Shown: positions 36,054 through 43,854 of the stretch, piece by piece
Numbering within the stretch: position 1 is the first letter of the stretch
Layout of the letters: each line of letters opens with the position of its first letter
Assembly: GCF_017873175.1 (NCBI RefSeq)
Contig: NZ_JAGGJW010000014.1
Span: 62,001-126,000, forward strand
Direction of reading: 5' to 3'
DNA length: 64,000 nucleotides
Source: Neorhizobium petrolearium
GTDB lineage: Bacteria; Pseudomonadota; Alphaproteobacteria; Rhizobiales; Rhizobiaceae
Notes under the pieces: generated by a model
What the model was told of the DNA's origin: nothing
Seen by the model: only the letters and a program-made list of their open reading frames with translations
Database searches by the model: none
Made by a program: the position numbers and the translations under genes

Positions 36054-37013
36054 CTACTCCATTCTTGCACCAGCGCCAGCCCGGGCGGCACGGCCTCCGC
36101 GGCGACCGGCAGATGCAGCGGCAGGCGTCGCCGCGGCGGCTCCACCTTCCGCCGGCTTGTAGTCGCGATAGGTCATGATCCAGTTGCCGCAATTCTGGTC
36201 CGTGCCGTTCAGGACGTTGGCGGCGCGGACGGCTTCCATTTCCTGCGGACGGCAGGGGTTCATGATCGCCGACGTCATGCCGGCGCCGATCACCATCGGG
36301 ATGAAGCCCGCATTGATGCCGTGGCGGTGGGGCAGGCCGAAGGAGATGTTGGAGAGACCGCAGGTGGTGTTGACCTTCAGTTCCTCGCGCAGGCGTCGCA
36401 GGAGCGCAAAGACCTGCAGACCGGCCGATCCCAGCGCGCCGATCGGCATGACCAGCGGATCGACGACGATGTCATGCGCCTTGATGCCGTGGTCGGCGGC
36501 GCGCTCGACGATCTTCCTGGCGACGGCGAAACGCACGTCCGGGTCCATGGAAATGCCGGTCTCGTCGTTGGAGATCGCCACGACCGGCACGTCGTATTTC
36601 CTGCAAAGCGGCAGGATCGCTTCGAGCTTTTCTTCTTCGCCGGTGACGGAATTGACGAGCGGCCGCCCCTTGGCGACCTTCAGCGCCGCCTCGATTGCGG
36701 CCGTTACGGAACTGTCGATCGACAGCGGCACGTCGACGAGGCCCTGTACGATTTCCAGGGTCCGGACGAGGAGCGGGGGTTCCGTTTCGTTCGGGTTGAC
36801 GGCGGTCACGCCGGCATTGACATCGAGCATAGTGGCGCCGGCGGCGACCTGTTCCAGCGCATCCCTGATGACGGTGTCGAAATTGCCTTCCACCATTTCC
36901 GCCGCGAGTTTCTTGCGGCCGGTCGGGTTGATGCGTTCGCCGATCACGCAGAAGGGCTGGTCGAAGCCGATCACGACTTCCCGGGTTGCGGATGCAACAA
37001 TGGTGCGGGTCAT
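36054..37013 (-). CDS. Methyltetrahydrofolate:corrinoid methyltransferase (MtgA/AcsE-like, pterin-binding)
   Basis: 319 residues forming a pterin-binding TIM barrel. It starts near FCVIGERINPTGRKKL, continues with MLDVNAGV, PLSIDSS, VNSVTGEEEK and the folate-contacting Asn in CGLSNISFGLP. It moves a methyl group between the corrinoid protein and tetrahydrofolate, as MtgA does in glycine betaine demethylation of Desulfitobacterium. The last 35 residues are an unusual Ala/Gly/Arg extension (GRRGGRAARAGAGARME). It is flanked by the RACE gene (33-base gap) and a PF13769 gene (34 bases), so all are one operon. Confidence 0.88.
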   Translation of the reverse strand: MTRTIVASATREVVIGFDQPFCVIGERINPTGRKKLAAEMVEGNFDTVIRDALEQVAAGATMLDVNAGVTAVNPNETEPPLLVRTLEIVQGLVDVPLSIDSSVTAAIEAALKVAKGRPLVNSVTGEEEKLEAILPLCRKYDVPVVAISNDETGISMDPDVRFAVARKIVERAADHGIKAHDIVVDPLVMPIGALGSAGLQVFALLRRLREELKVNTTCGLSNISFGLPHRHGINAGFIPMVIGAGMTSAIMNPCRPQEMEAVRAANVLNGTDQNCGNWIMTYRDYKPAEGGAAAATPAAASAGRRGGRAARAGAGARME

Positions 37014-37047
37014 TAATTCCTCCAGGCCTTCCTCTCGGGTGCCGAAA

Positions 37048-37371
37048 TTACGTGTTCGTCTTGGTATGCCAGACCGTCTCGCGCCCGCCTGCTTTTACCA
37101 GCGTCACGAGGCGCTCCTTGTCATAAGCCGCTTCAAGCTCGGCTGCGGCCCGATCGGCCTCGATCTCCAGATCATCGGAAACGACGACAGGATCCGCCTT
37201 GCGCCATTCGGCGAGGTAATCATCCGTCTCCGAAGCGCCGGTGCGCATGGCGCACATGTCGATCGCTTCGGTGAAGCGCAGCGACAGTTCGCGCTTGGCG
37301 GTCTGGCGGCCCTTTTTGATGATCACCTGTGCCGGAATGTCCCGCCAGTAGACGATGATTCGGTCGGCCAT
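37048..37371 (-). CDS. 'Virulence factor' family (PF13769) protein
   Basis: 107 residues, with GAGGAAATC before the ATG. The sequence IIVYWRDIPAQVIIKKGRQT followed by ELSLRFTEAIDMCAMR matches the small family named Virulence_fact, whose function is unknown despite the name. It lies inside the corrinoid methyltransferase operon, 34 bases from the methyl-THF transferase gene, so a role in that metabolism is more likely than virulence (inference). Conserved aromatic-acidic N-terminal motif, no signal peptide, no membrane segment. Confidence 0.75.
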   Translation of the reverse strand: MADRIIVYWRDIPAQVIIKKGRQTAKRELSLRFTEAIDMCAMRTGASETDDYLAEWRKADPVVVSDDLEIEADRAAAELEAAYDKERLVTLVKAGGRETVWHTKTNT

Positions 37372-37461
37372 GATTTCCTCCGTGTCGAGAACGAGCATGC
37401 ACGGGCAGGGCGCGGGGGACTGCGCTTGCCACGACGTCGCACAGAGCAAAAAGCGACGCGG

Positions 37462-38238
37462 CTACCAGATGCCCTTGGTGAAACCGTGATAGACCCATGT
37501 CCAGATCGTCGGCGGAAAGCGCAGGACGGAGGGCCCTTGGGGTCGATAGGGCTTCAACGTACCGCCGATCGCATCCTGTAGAGCGCGAACGCTAATGTCG
37601 ACGCAAGCCGCCGTCATCAGCAGCGGGTAGGTGGCGAGGCTGTCGGCACGGGAGGGCGTCAGCCGCTTCTCGTACAGCGTTCCGCCGGTGTCGATGCCCT
37701 TGTCCACCAGATGCACGGTCGCGCCGAAGTTCTTCTCGTCGCCTTCGACGAGCGACCAGTATCCGCCCATCTGGCCGCGATACATGGGATTGATTCCTGC
37801 GTGAAAATTGACGACCGGGCAGGGGATAGCGGCGAGTGTCTGCGGCGACAGGATACGGCAGGAAATGGTGAAGATCGCAGCCGGCTGCAGCTTTGTCACC
37901 ATGGCGTGACAGGCGGGATCATTCAGTGACGGTACACAGGTCACCGGAATGGCGGGGTCTGGCTCGGCGGACAGGCCGTAATCGCGGATGATCTCTGCCG
38001 ATCGTCTTGCGGCAACGTTCTTGCCGAGTCTGGAGGCAACCATGGTGACGAGCTGACCGATCGCGGTCGCCCAGCCGAAGCGCCTGGCACGGCGTCTTAA
38101 CAGCGCGCCCTTCGTTTCAGGTTGTTCCTCGATCACATGCAAATCGGGAAAATGCCGGGCGAGCGCATTGATCATCACCTGCGGATTGGTCCCGCCGGCG
38201 GTCATCACCACGATCCGAGAAGAGCCCTGTTCCTGCAT
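37462..38238 (-). CDS. Formyltransferase-fold protein (GART/Fmt N-terminal type)
   Basis: 258 residues from the ATG at 38238, preceded by AAGGGG; a GTG 18 bases upstream is possible. The N-terminus (IVVMTAGGTNPQVMI) and the central block VVNFHAGINPMYRG keep the Asn-x-His of formyltransferases, and VDKGIDTG supplies the catalytic Asp. Such enzymes use 10-formyl-tetrahydrofolate to formylate an acceptor, or hydrolyse it. It sits between DUF1638 and PF13769 genes of the corrinoid operon, where tetrahydrofolate one-carbon units are produced. The acceptor is unknown; the fit with THF metabolism is inference. Confidence 0.75.
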   Translation of the reverse strand: MQEQGSSRIVVMTAGGTNPQVMINALARHFPDLHVIEEQPETKGALLRRRARRFGWATAIGQLVTMVASRLGKNVAARRSAEIIRDYGLSAEPDPAIPVTCVPSLNDPACHAMVTKLQPAAIFTISCRILSPQTLAAIPCPVVNFHAGINPMYRGQMGGYWSLVEGDEKNFGATVHLVDKGIDTGGTLYEKRLTPSRADSLATYPLLMTAACVDISVRALQDAIGGTLKPYRPQGPSVLRFPPTIWTWVYHGFTKGIW

Positions 38239-38292
38239 CTGCCGCCCCTTGTTCACAAAGCGGCACTCTTCTCGTGAAGCCGAAAGAAACCG

Positions 38293-38934
38293 TTAAGCCG
38301 AGCGTAACGCTTGCGTGAGGTCGCCGTAGCCGGTGAAGCGATATTCGTAGGAGAGGCCGAGATAATCAGCCGCCGCACGCGCTTTTTCCTGCAACGTCTC
38401 ATCTTCCTGCTGGGAGAGATAGACGAGCTTGCGGTAATTGCCGAAATACATGTCCTTCAGTTCGGGGTGCCTGTCGAGGCCAAGTGGCTGGACGACGAAG
38501 GCTTCGAACTGGCGAGCGAGGAAATCCGTCAGGAAGAAAGAGAGCAGATCGTCATCGGCCTTGGCCGCAAAGGCCTCGTTGCCGGCGAAGAATGAGTAGC
38601 AATGCGGTCCTTCGATCCGCGCGATGCCCTCGCGTTCGCACAACCGATCGATCGCGCCGCCAGTGCCGCAATCCGCATAGGCGAAGAAAATCCTCTCGAA
38701 GCCGTTCTGACGCGCCTCCGCGACCGCCTTTTCGAGTCCCGGCACGATTTTCTGGGGATAGGCATGCCAGATCGCCGGCAGGCAGTTGAGATCGATATGG
38801 TCGAGTCCACTCTGTTCGCAGACCGCGAGAATCTCCCGCGCGATGGCCCCGCAGGCGATCACGTGAACCTTTTCGCGGTTTGAGCGTTCCTTCGCCGGAA
38901 ATTCTCTTTCCGGAACAATTCGATCCATTTCCAT
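38293..38934 (-). CDS. DUF1638 family protein
   Basis: 213 residues. DUF1638 signatures: VHVIACGAIAREILAV (about residue 23), the acidic IFFAYADCGTGGAIDRLC block (about 83) and GPHCYSFFAG. Several Cys and His may bind a metal or cobalamin. The family has no proven function but recurs near corrinoid methyltransferase genes in bacteria and methanogens. It lies 54 bases before the formyltransferase. Its ATG is only 14 bases from the start of the opposite-strand entericidin gene, so their 5' signals overlap; a later start is possible. Confidence 0.8.
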   Translation of the reverse strand: MEMDRIVPEREFPAKERSNREKVHVIACGAIAREILAVCEQSGLDHIDLNCLPAIWHAYPQKIVPGLEKAVAEARQNGFERIFFAYADCGTGGAIDRLCEREGIARIEGPHCYSFFAGNEAFAAKADDDLLSFFLTDFLARQFEAFVVQPLGLDRHPELKDMYFGNYRKLVYLSQQEDETLQEKARAAADYLGLSYEYRFTGYGDLTQALRSA

Positions 38935-38948
38935 CGGAGTATTCTATC

Positions 38949-39107
38949 ATGACGGCCAGAACAGTCACGGTGATCGCCGCGCTTTTCGCGACGATGGTTT
39001 CGCTTTCCTCCTGCGGCAATACGATCCGCGGCGTGGGTCAGGACACGGCGAATGCTGTCGACGCCACCCAGGATGCCGGCCGCCGCGTCGAACGTGCTGC
39101 TCGCTGA
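38949..39107 (+). CDS. Entericidin A/B family small lipoprotein
   Basis: 52 residues: a signal peptide (VTVIAALFATMVSL) ending in the lipobox SLSSC with the lipidated Cys at about residue 22, then a short polar tail (GVGQDTANAVDATQDAG). Entericidins are small outer-membrane lipoproteins tied to stationary-phase or osmotic stress. It is on the plus strand inside an otherwise minus-strand operon, between the corrinoid-protein and DUF1638 genes, and starts 14 bases from the DUF1638 start. CGGAG lies just upstream of the ATG. Confidence 0.8.
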   Translation: MTARTVTVIAALFATMVSLSSCGNTIRGVGQDTANAVDATQDAGRRVERAAR

Positions 39108-39139
39108 TTAGACTGAACCGCCTTCGCCGCTGGCCAGTC

Positions 39140-39841
39140 TCAGACGCCGGCGGCGAGGCTGTTGTGCCTGCGCCGAATGAACTCCTTCGCCGTTTCGACG
39201 GTGACTGCGGCATCGCGGCAATAGGCATCGGCGCCGACCGCCTTGCCGAACTCCTCGTTGAGCGGTGCACCACCCACCAGCACGATATAATCGTCGCGGA
39301 TCCCCTTTTCCTTCATCGTGTCGATAACGACCTTCATATAGGGCATGGTCGTGGTCAAAAGCGCCGACATGCCGATGATGTCGGGCTTTTCCCGCTCGAT
39401 CGCATCCAGATAGTTCTCAACAGGGTTGTTGATGCCGAGGTCGATGACGTCGAAACCGGCACCTTCCATCATCATGCCGACCAGGTTCTTACCAATATCG
39501 TGGATATCGCCCTTGACTGTGCCGATGACCATCTTGCCAAGCTTCGGCGCGCCGGTCTCAGCGAGCAGCGGACGCAGGATCGACATGCCGGCCTTCATTG
39601 CATTGGCTGACAGCAGCACTTCCGGCACGAAGAGGATGCCGTCGCGGAAATCGATGCCGACGATGCGCATGCCCTCGACCAGCGCCTTGGTCAGGACATC
39701 GTAAGGCGTCCAGCCGCGCTCCAACAGGATATTCGTGGCCTCCTCGATCTCCTCCTTGAGGCCATCGTAAAGGTCATCGTGCATCTGCTGCACGAGTTCC
39801 TCGTCGGAAAGTTCCGAAAGGATGATTTCGTCATCGGACAT
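39140..39841 (-). CDS. Corrinoid (B12-binding) protein of methyltransferase system (MttC/MtgC-like)
   Basis: 233 residues: an N-terminal helical B12-binding cap (about residues 10-95) followed by a Rossmann-like cobalamin domain holding DIHDIGKNLV (DxHxxG, His being the lower cobalt ligand; about residue 112) and downstream GMSALLTTTMPYMK and VLVGGAPL, which supply the SxL and GG contacts. It shuttles the methyl group from the MttB-type enzyme to the folate methyltransferase and is reactivated by the RACE protein. It is divergent from the MttB-type gene across 257 bases. Confidence 0.93.
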   Translation of the reverse strand: MSDDEIILSELSDEELVQQMHDDLYDGLKEEIEEATNILLERGWTPYDVLTKALVEGMRIVGIDFRDGILFVPEVLLSANAMKAGMSILRPLLAETGAPKLGKMVIGTVKGDIHDIGKNLVGMMMEGAGFDVIDLGINNPVENYLDAIEREKPDIIGMSALLTTTMPYMKVVIDTMKEKGIRDDYIVLVGGAPLNEEFGKAVGADAYCRDAAVTVETAKEFIRRRHNSLAAGV

Positions 39842-40098
39842 GGGATTCTTCCCTTCACGTTCGCGGGGCCGGGCAAATCAGACGCTCACCGTCTTCGAAT
39901 ATCTGTACCTTCAAATCGTTTCGCAATTTCTTTCGTATGCGACAGCCGTGCGTCGGAAAAACGACGGATGACGAACGTCAAGAAATGTCTGTCCTGCACA
40001 AACCCGTGACGCAGAAAGGCAGGGCTCGGCTTGCACATGAGCCTAGCATGGCGCATCAGAAGGAATGCGCAAAGAGCGGCGCGAAGGCGAGGAACATC

Positions 40099-41673
40099 AT
40101 GGACGATCTGAACCAGCAAACGGAACCGGCAGGCGGCGTGGGACGACGCGGCCGCGGCGAACGGGGCGCGGCGGGCCGCCGGGCAGCACGCGCGGGTGGC
40201 GGTCCGGGGGCCTCCTTGCCCTATATCACCCGGAGGATCGGCGTCTATGACGTGCTCGACGAAGAAGGCCTGCAGCTCATCGAGCGTAATGCCGACACGA
40301 TCCTCGAAGAGATCGGCATCGAGTTTCGCGACGACGAGGAAGCACTCGACCTCTGGAGACAAGCCGGCGCCGACGTTCAGGGCCACCGGGTGCATTTCCC
40401 GAAAGGGCTCTGCCGCGAACTTTTGAAGACCGCGCCGAAAGAGTTCACCTGGCACGCGCGCAATCCGGCACGTAGCGTGCAAATCGGCGGCAACGCAACC
40501 GTTTTCGCGCCGGTCTACGGACCGCCCTTCGTGCGCGACCTCGATGGCAAGCGGCGTTACGCGACCATCGAGGATTTCCGCAATTTCGTGAAGCTCGCCT
40601 ACATGGCACCTTCCATGCATTCCTCGGGCGGTACGGTCTGCGAACCGGTTGATATTCCGGTCAACAAGCGCCATCTCGACATGGTTTACAGCCATATCAA
40701 ATATTCCGACAAACCCTTCATGGGGTCGGTCACCGCTCCGGAGCGGGCCGAGGATACGGTCGCCATGGCGAAGATCGTCTTCGGCGACGACTTCGTCGAA
40801 AACAATTGCGTGACGCTGAACCTCATCAACGCCAATTCACCGATGGTTTTCGACGGCACCATGCTCGGAGCGCTGAAGGTTTATGCGCGGCACAACCAGG
40901 CCTCTGTCGTCTCGCCCTTCATCCTGTCGGGCGCCATGAGCCCGGTCACGGTCGCAGGTACGCTGACGCAGATCCTCGCCGAAGTGCTGGCGGGCGCGTC
41001 TTTCTCGCAGCTGATCCGAAAGGGCTCGCCGGTTCTGTTCGGCACGTTTGCGGCATCGATCTCCATGCAATCGGGCGCACCGACCTTCGGCACGCCGGAG
41101 CCGTCGCTCGTTTCCTATGGAGCGGCCCAGCTTGCCCGCCGCCTCGGCCTGCCGTTCCGCACTGGCGGTTCGCTTTGCGGCTCGAAGGTGCCGGATGCGC
41201 AAGCCGCGCATGAATCCTCCAATACGCTCAACACGACGCTGCTTGCCGGCACGAATTTTGTCCTGCATGCGGCGGGCTGGCTGGAGGGCGGCCTCGTCAG
41301 TTCCTATGAGAAATTCATGATCGACCAGGACCAGCTCGGCATGATGCAGAAGATGGCGCAAGGCGTCGATCTTTCGGAAGAAGGTCAGGCGCTTTCGGCA
41401 ATCCGCGAAGTCGGACCGGGGAGCCATTATCTCGGCTGCACCCATACCCAGGCGCATTTCCAGACAGCTTTCTACCGCTCGGCGCTTGCTGACAACAATT
41501 CGTTCGAGCAGTGGGAGATCGAGGGAGAGAAGCGGATCGAGCAGCGCGCCAATGCGCTCTGCCGTGCATGGCTCGATTCCTACGAGGCGCCGCCGCTCGA
41601 CCCGGCGATCGATGAAGCCCTGCTTGCCTTCATCAAGGATCGCAAGGATTCCATGCCTGACGCCTTTACTTGA
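40099..41673 (+). CDS. MttB superfamily corrinoid methyltransferase (pyrrolysine-free; glycine betaine-type MtgB-like)
   Basis: 524 residues, ATG at 40099 with AGGA upstream. After an Arg/Gly/Ala-rich N-terminal tail (about residues 11-42, GRRGRGERGAAGRRAARAGG) comes a TIM-barrel methyltransferase domain through the rest of the protein. The frame contains no in-frame TAG, so it is not the pyrrolysine-type trimethylamine enzyme. Non-Pyl MttB members demethylate quaternary amines such as glycine betaine, proline betaine or carnitine; the substrate here is not fixed by sequence. The betaine-like ABC importer nearby supports a betaine. The same frame stays open for 34 more codons after the TGA stop. 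Confidence 0.88.
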   Translation: MDDLNQQTEPAGGVGRRGRGERGAAGRRAARAGGGPGASLPYITRRIGVYDVLDEEGLQLIERNADTILEEIGIEFRDDEEALDLWRQAGADVQGHRVHFPKGLCRELLKTAPKEFTWHARNPARSVQIGGNATVFAPVYGPPFVRDLDGKRRYATIEDFRNFVKLAYMAPSMHSSGGTVCEPVDIPVNKRHLDMVYSHIKYSDKPFMGSVTAPERAEDTVAMAKIVFGDDFVENNCVTLNLINANSPMVFDGTMLGALKVYARHNQASVVSPFILSGAMSPVTVAGTLTQILAEVLAGASFSQLIRKGSPVLFGTFAASISMQSGAPTFGTPEPSLVSYGAAQLARRLGLPFRTGGSLCGSKVPDAQAAHESSNTLNTTLLAGTNFVLHAAGWLEGGLVSSYEKFMIDQDQLGMMQKMAQGVDLSEEGQALSAIREVGPGSHYLGCTHTQAHFQTAFYRSALADNNSFEQWEIEGEKRIEQRANALCRAWLDSYEAPPLDPAIDEALLAFIKDRKDSMPDAFT

Positions 41674-41774
41674 AGAGAGCCCGAGGCCGCCAGGGAGCAA
41701 GGCGGCGCCAAGATGGTTGCCGACTTCATCCAGGAAGGAGTCTGGCGCCCGCACTACAAGCATCAGGGGCCGCA

Positions 41775-42449
41775 ATGAGCGGCCTCTCGGCTGTTCTCGA
41801 CCGGATTTCAGAGGCGCTTGAGCCGCATGGTATCTTCGCCCGTGGCATCGCTAGTTTCGGACCGGACGAGGGGCCATTGCTGGCGGATGGCTCGAGGGCG
41901 CGATCGGTCGTGTTGCTCGGCAATCTGGGCGGATCGTTATGGCCGTCTTTTGCCAGATGGCGTCGGAGTTATGATGGCCCCGATCCGCTCGATATGTGGT
42001 CGAAACAACGGATCCGGCCATTGGCAGAAGAACTCGGAGCAACCGCTTATTTCCCCTCCGATCCGCCTTGGCAGCCGTTTCAGCAATGGGCAATGAAGGC
42101 GGAAGGGCTGAAACCTTCCCCGCTCGGCATCCTGATCCATCCGCAATACGGCCTGTGGCACGGCTATCGCGGCGCGCTCGGTTTTCCGTTCGAGATCGCA
42201 ACCGACATCACCAAGTCCGGCCATCCTTGCGATACCTGCCTGGAAAAGTCTTGCCTTACAGCCTGTCCGGTGACGGCGATCAGCCTATCCGGCTTCGATA
42301 TCGCGGCCTGTCGCTCCTATCTCGCCAGCGAGAGTGGTAAGAAAGCCTGCATGATTTACGGCTGTCTGGCGCGCAACGCCTGCCCGATCGGCGCGGAATT
42401 CCGCTACCCGCCCGAACAGCTCCGCTTCCACATGGAGGCGCTGATCTAG
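41775..42449 (+). CDS. 4Fe-4S ferredoxin-like protein of the corrinoid cluster
   Basis: 224 residues. Two Cys-rich groups lie in the C-terminal half: CDTCLEKSCLTACPV (about residues 155-169) and CMIYGCLARNACPIG (about 193-207), enough for one or two 4Fe-4S clusters of the QueG/RDH type. The N-terminal half is a mixed fold with VLLGNLGG. It follows the MttB-type gene on the same strand, starting with an ATGA overlap to a short open frame. An electron-transfer role, for example feeding the RACE activator, is a reasonable inference. Confidence 0.78.
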   Translation: MSGLSAVLDRISEALEPHGIFARGIASFGPDEGPLLADGSRARSVVLLGNLGGSLWPSFARWRRSYDGPDPLDMWSKQRIRPLAEELGATAYFPSDPPWQPFQQWAMKAEGLKPSPLGILIHPQYGLWHGYRGALGFPFEIATDITKSGHPCDTCLEKSCLTACPVTAISLSGFDIAACRSYLASESGKKACMIYGCLARNACPIGAEFRYPPEQLRFHMEALI

Positions 42450-42796
42450 ATTTTTGCCTTGGGATAAGCCCGTTCCAATCCGCCGGAACGGGTCAGTCCT
42501 TCGCGGAAGGCGGCGTAGGCCGGGTGCTGGCTCGACTTGGCGGACTCCATCAATCGCATCTGCAGTCGGGCAGGGGCCGTATTGCCGATCCACTCGCCGC
42601 ATTTTTGCAGCTTCAGCGAGTTGAGAAACCGCGCCTCCGATGCCTGATCGAGATAGAGATGCAGGCCATCAAGCAGCAGGTCGTCGGAGGTCGGGTTGTC
42701 CATCAGTAGCGTGAGCCACGACTGGTTCTCCGGCGAAAACCCTGCAAGGCTTTCCGCCACCGTCTCCCGGCTGCCGATCGGAGATATGCTTGCCAT
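42446..42796 (-). CDS. Uncharacterised small protein in the corrinoid/betaine cluster
   Basis: 116 residues of no family I recognise, with GAGGAGG seven bases before the ATG. It is polar, predicted mostly helical, with SPENQSWLTLLMDNPTSDDL and YLDQASEARFLNSLKLQKCG as the most distinctive stretches; one Cys, no signal peptide or membrane segment. It follows the bmt gene by 16 bases on the minus strand, so the two are co-transcribed, and its stop overlaps the convergent ferredoxin gene by 4 bases. Function unknown. Confidence 0.7.
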   Translation of the reverse strand: MASISPIGSRETVAESLAGFSPENQSWLTLLMDNPTSDDLLLDGLHLYLDQASEARFLNSLKLQKCGEWIGNTAPARLQMRLMESAKSSQHPAYAAFREGLTRSGGLERAYPKAKI

Positions 42797-42812
42797 CTGG
42801 TCCTCCTCGGCG

Positions 42813-43826
42813 CTAGCCGCGGCGGCGACGTCTTTCCCGGCCGGAATCGCCGCCCGATTCACTGGCGGTCTTATTGCGCAGCGGGCCGATCTTGTCGACG
42901 ATTTCCTCGATCGTCGGCCGTGGATGTGGCGTATAGTCATCAAGGGCCTTGCGCATGGCCGCCAGATGCTCACAGGACGTGCCGCAGCATCCACCGATGA
43001 TCCTTGCACCGGCATCGCGGGCGAGTCTCGCATATTCGGCCATCAGCGGCGGCGTGCCGGAATAGAATATCTCCGCACCGCGATATTCCGGAATGCCGCA
43101 ATTGCCCTTGACGATAGTGATGGCTTCCGGGTCGGCCGTAGTGATGTCGAGCAGGCTCGAAAGGATATCCGACGCGCCGACTCCGCAATTGGCGCCGACG
43201 GCGACCGGGCCTTCGCCGACGCTGCTTGCGACGCCGTGGATGTCCTTGGGGTCGAGACCCATCATGGTCTTGCCCGCCGTGTCGAAGGACCCGGTATAGG
43301 TATAGGGCAGGCCGACCTTCGCGGCGGCCTCTGCAGCGGCACGGATCTCCTCCGGCGAGGACATGGTCTCGATCCAGGCGATTTCGGCACCACCAGCCTT
43401 CAAGCCTTCGATCTGCTCTGCGAAGGCAGATACGGCGTCTTCATAGGAAAGCGCGCCGAGTGGTATCAGGAGTTCGCCAGTCGGGCCGACCGAGCCGGCG
43501 ACGATCACCTTGCGGCCTGCCTTTTCGGCAACCGAACGCGCGATTTCCGCAGCCCGTTTGTTGAGGTCATAGACCCGGTCATCGGCCTTATGCAGCTTCA
43601 GCCTGTGTCGGGTGCCACCGAAGGAGTTGGTCAGGATGATGTCGGCGCCTGCATCGACGAAATCCTGATGCAGTTTTTCGATCTTCTCCGGCGCCGTTTC
43701 ATTCCAGAGTTCCGGCGCCTCGCCCGCTTCGAGCCCCATGGCGAAGAGATTGGTACCGGTCGCGCCATCCGCCAGCAGCACGCCTTTTTCATTGAGAAGT
43801 TCGGTCAGCGCGTTGACAGTCGGCAT
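42813..43826 (-). CDS. bmt: Betaine-homocysteine S-methyltransferase-like enzyme
   Basis: 337 residues in the homocysteine methyltransferase barrel family. It opens LLADGATGTNLFAMG, has ILTNSFGGTRHRL with the first zinc-side residues, and near the C-terminus GARIIGGCCGTSCEHL with the zinc-binding Cys pair; an internal Cys in GANCGVG provides the third ligand. It transfers methyl from betaine or a similar donor to homocysteine, giving methionine. The last 12 residues are an Arg-rich tail (SGRERRRRRG). A perfect palindrome lies just upstream of the start, and the ABC importer genes precede it on the same strand (53-base gap). Confidence 0.85.
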   Translation of the reverse strand: MPTVNALTELLNEKGVLLADGATGTNLFAMGLEAGEAPELWNETAPEKIEKLHQDFVDAGADIILTNSFGGTRHRLKLHKADDRVYDLNKRAAEIARSVAEKAGRKVIVAGSVGPTGELLIPLGALSYEDAVSAFAEQIEGLKAGGAEIAWIETMSSPEEIRAAAEAAAKVGLPYTYTGSFDTAGKTMMGLDPKDIHGVASSVGEGPVAVGANCGVGASDILSSLLDITTADPEAITIVKGNCGIPEYRGAEIFYSGTPPLMAEYARLARDAGARIIGGCCGTSCEHLAAMRKALDDYTPHPRPTIEEIVDKIGPLRNKTASESGGDSGRERRRRRG

Positions 43827-43854
43827 CCTGGCTCTCCTTGCATCGGAAATCGAT

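Noticed and set aside
34890..37016. 708-codon open frame opposite the RACE and methyl-THF transferase genes
   Set aside because: It spans two real genes and their gap, and its His/Arg/Asp-rich translation has no family character.
40099..41673. Pyrrolysine-type trimethylamine methyltransferase
   Set aside because: There is no in-frame TAG and no pyl genes are seen; the protein belongs to the non-Pyl branch.
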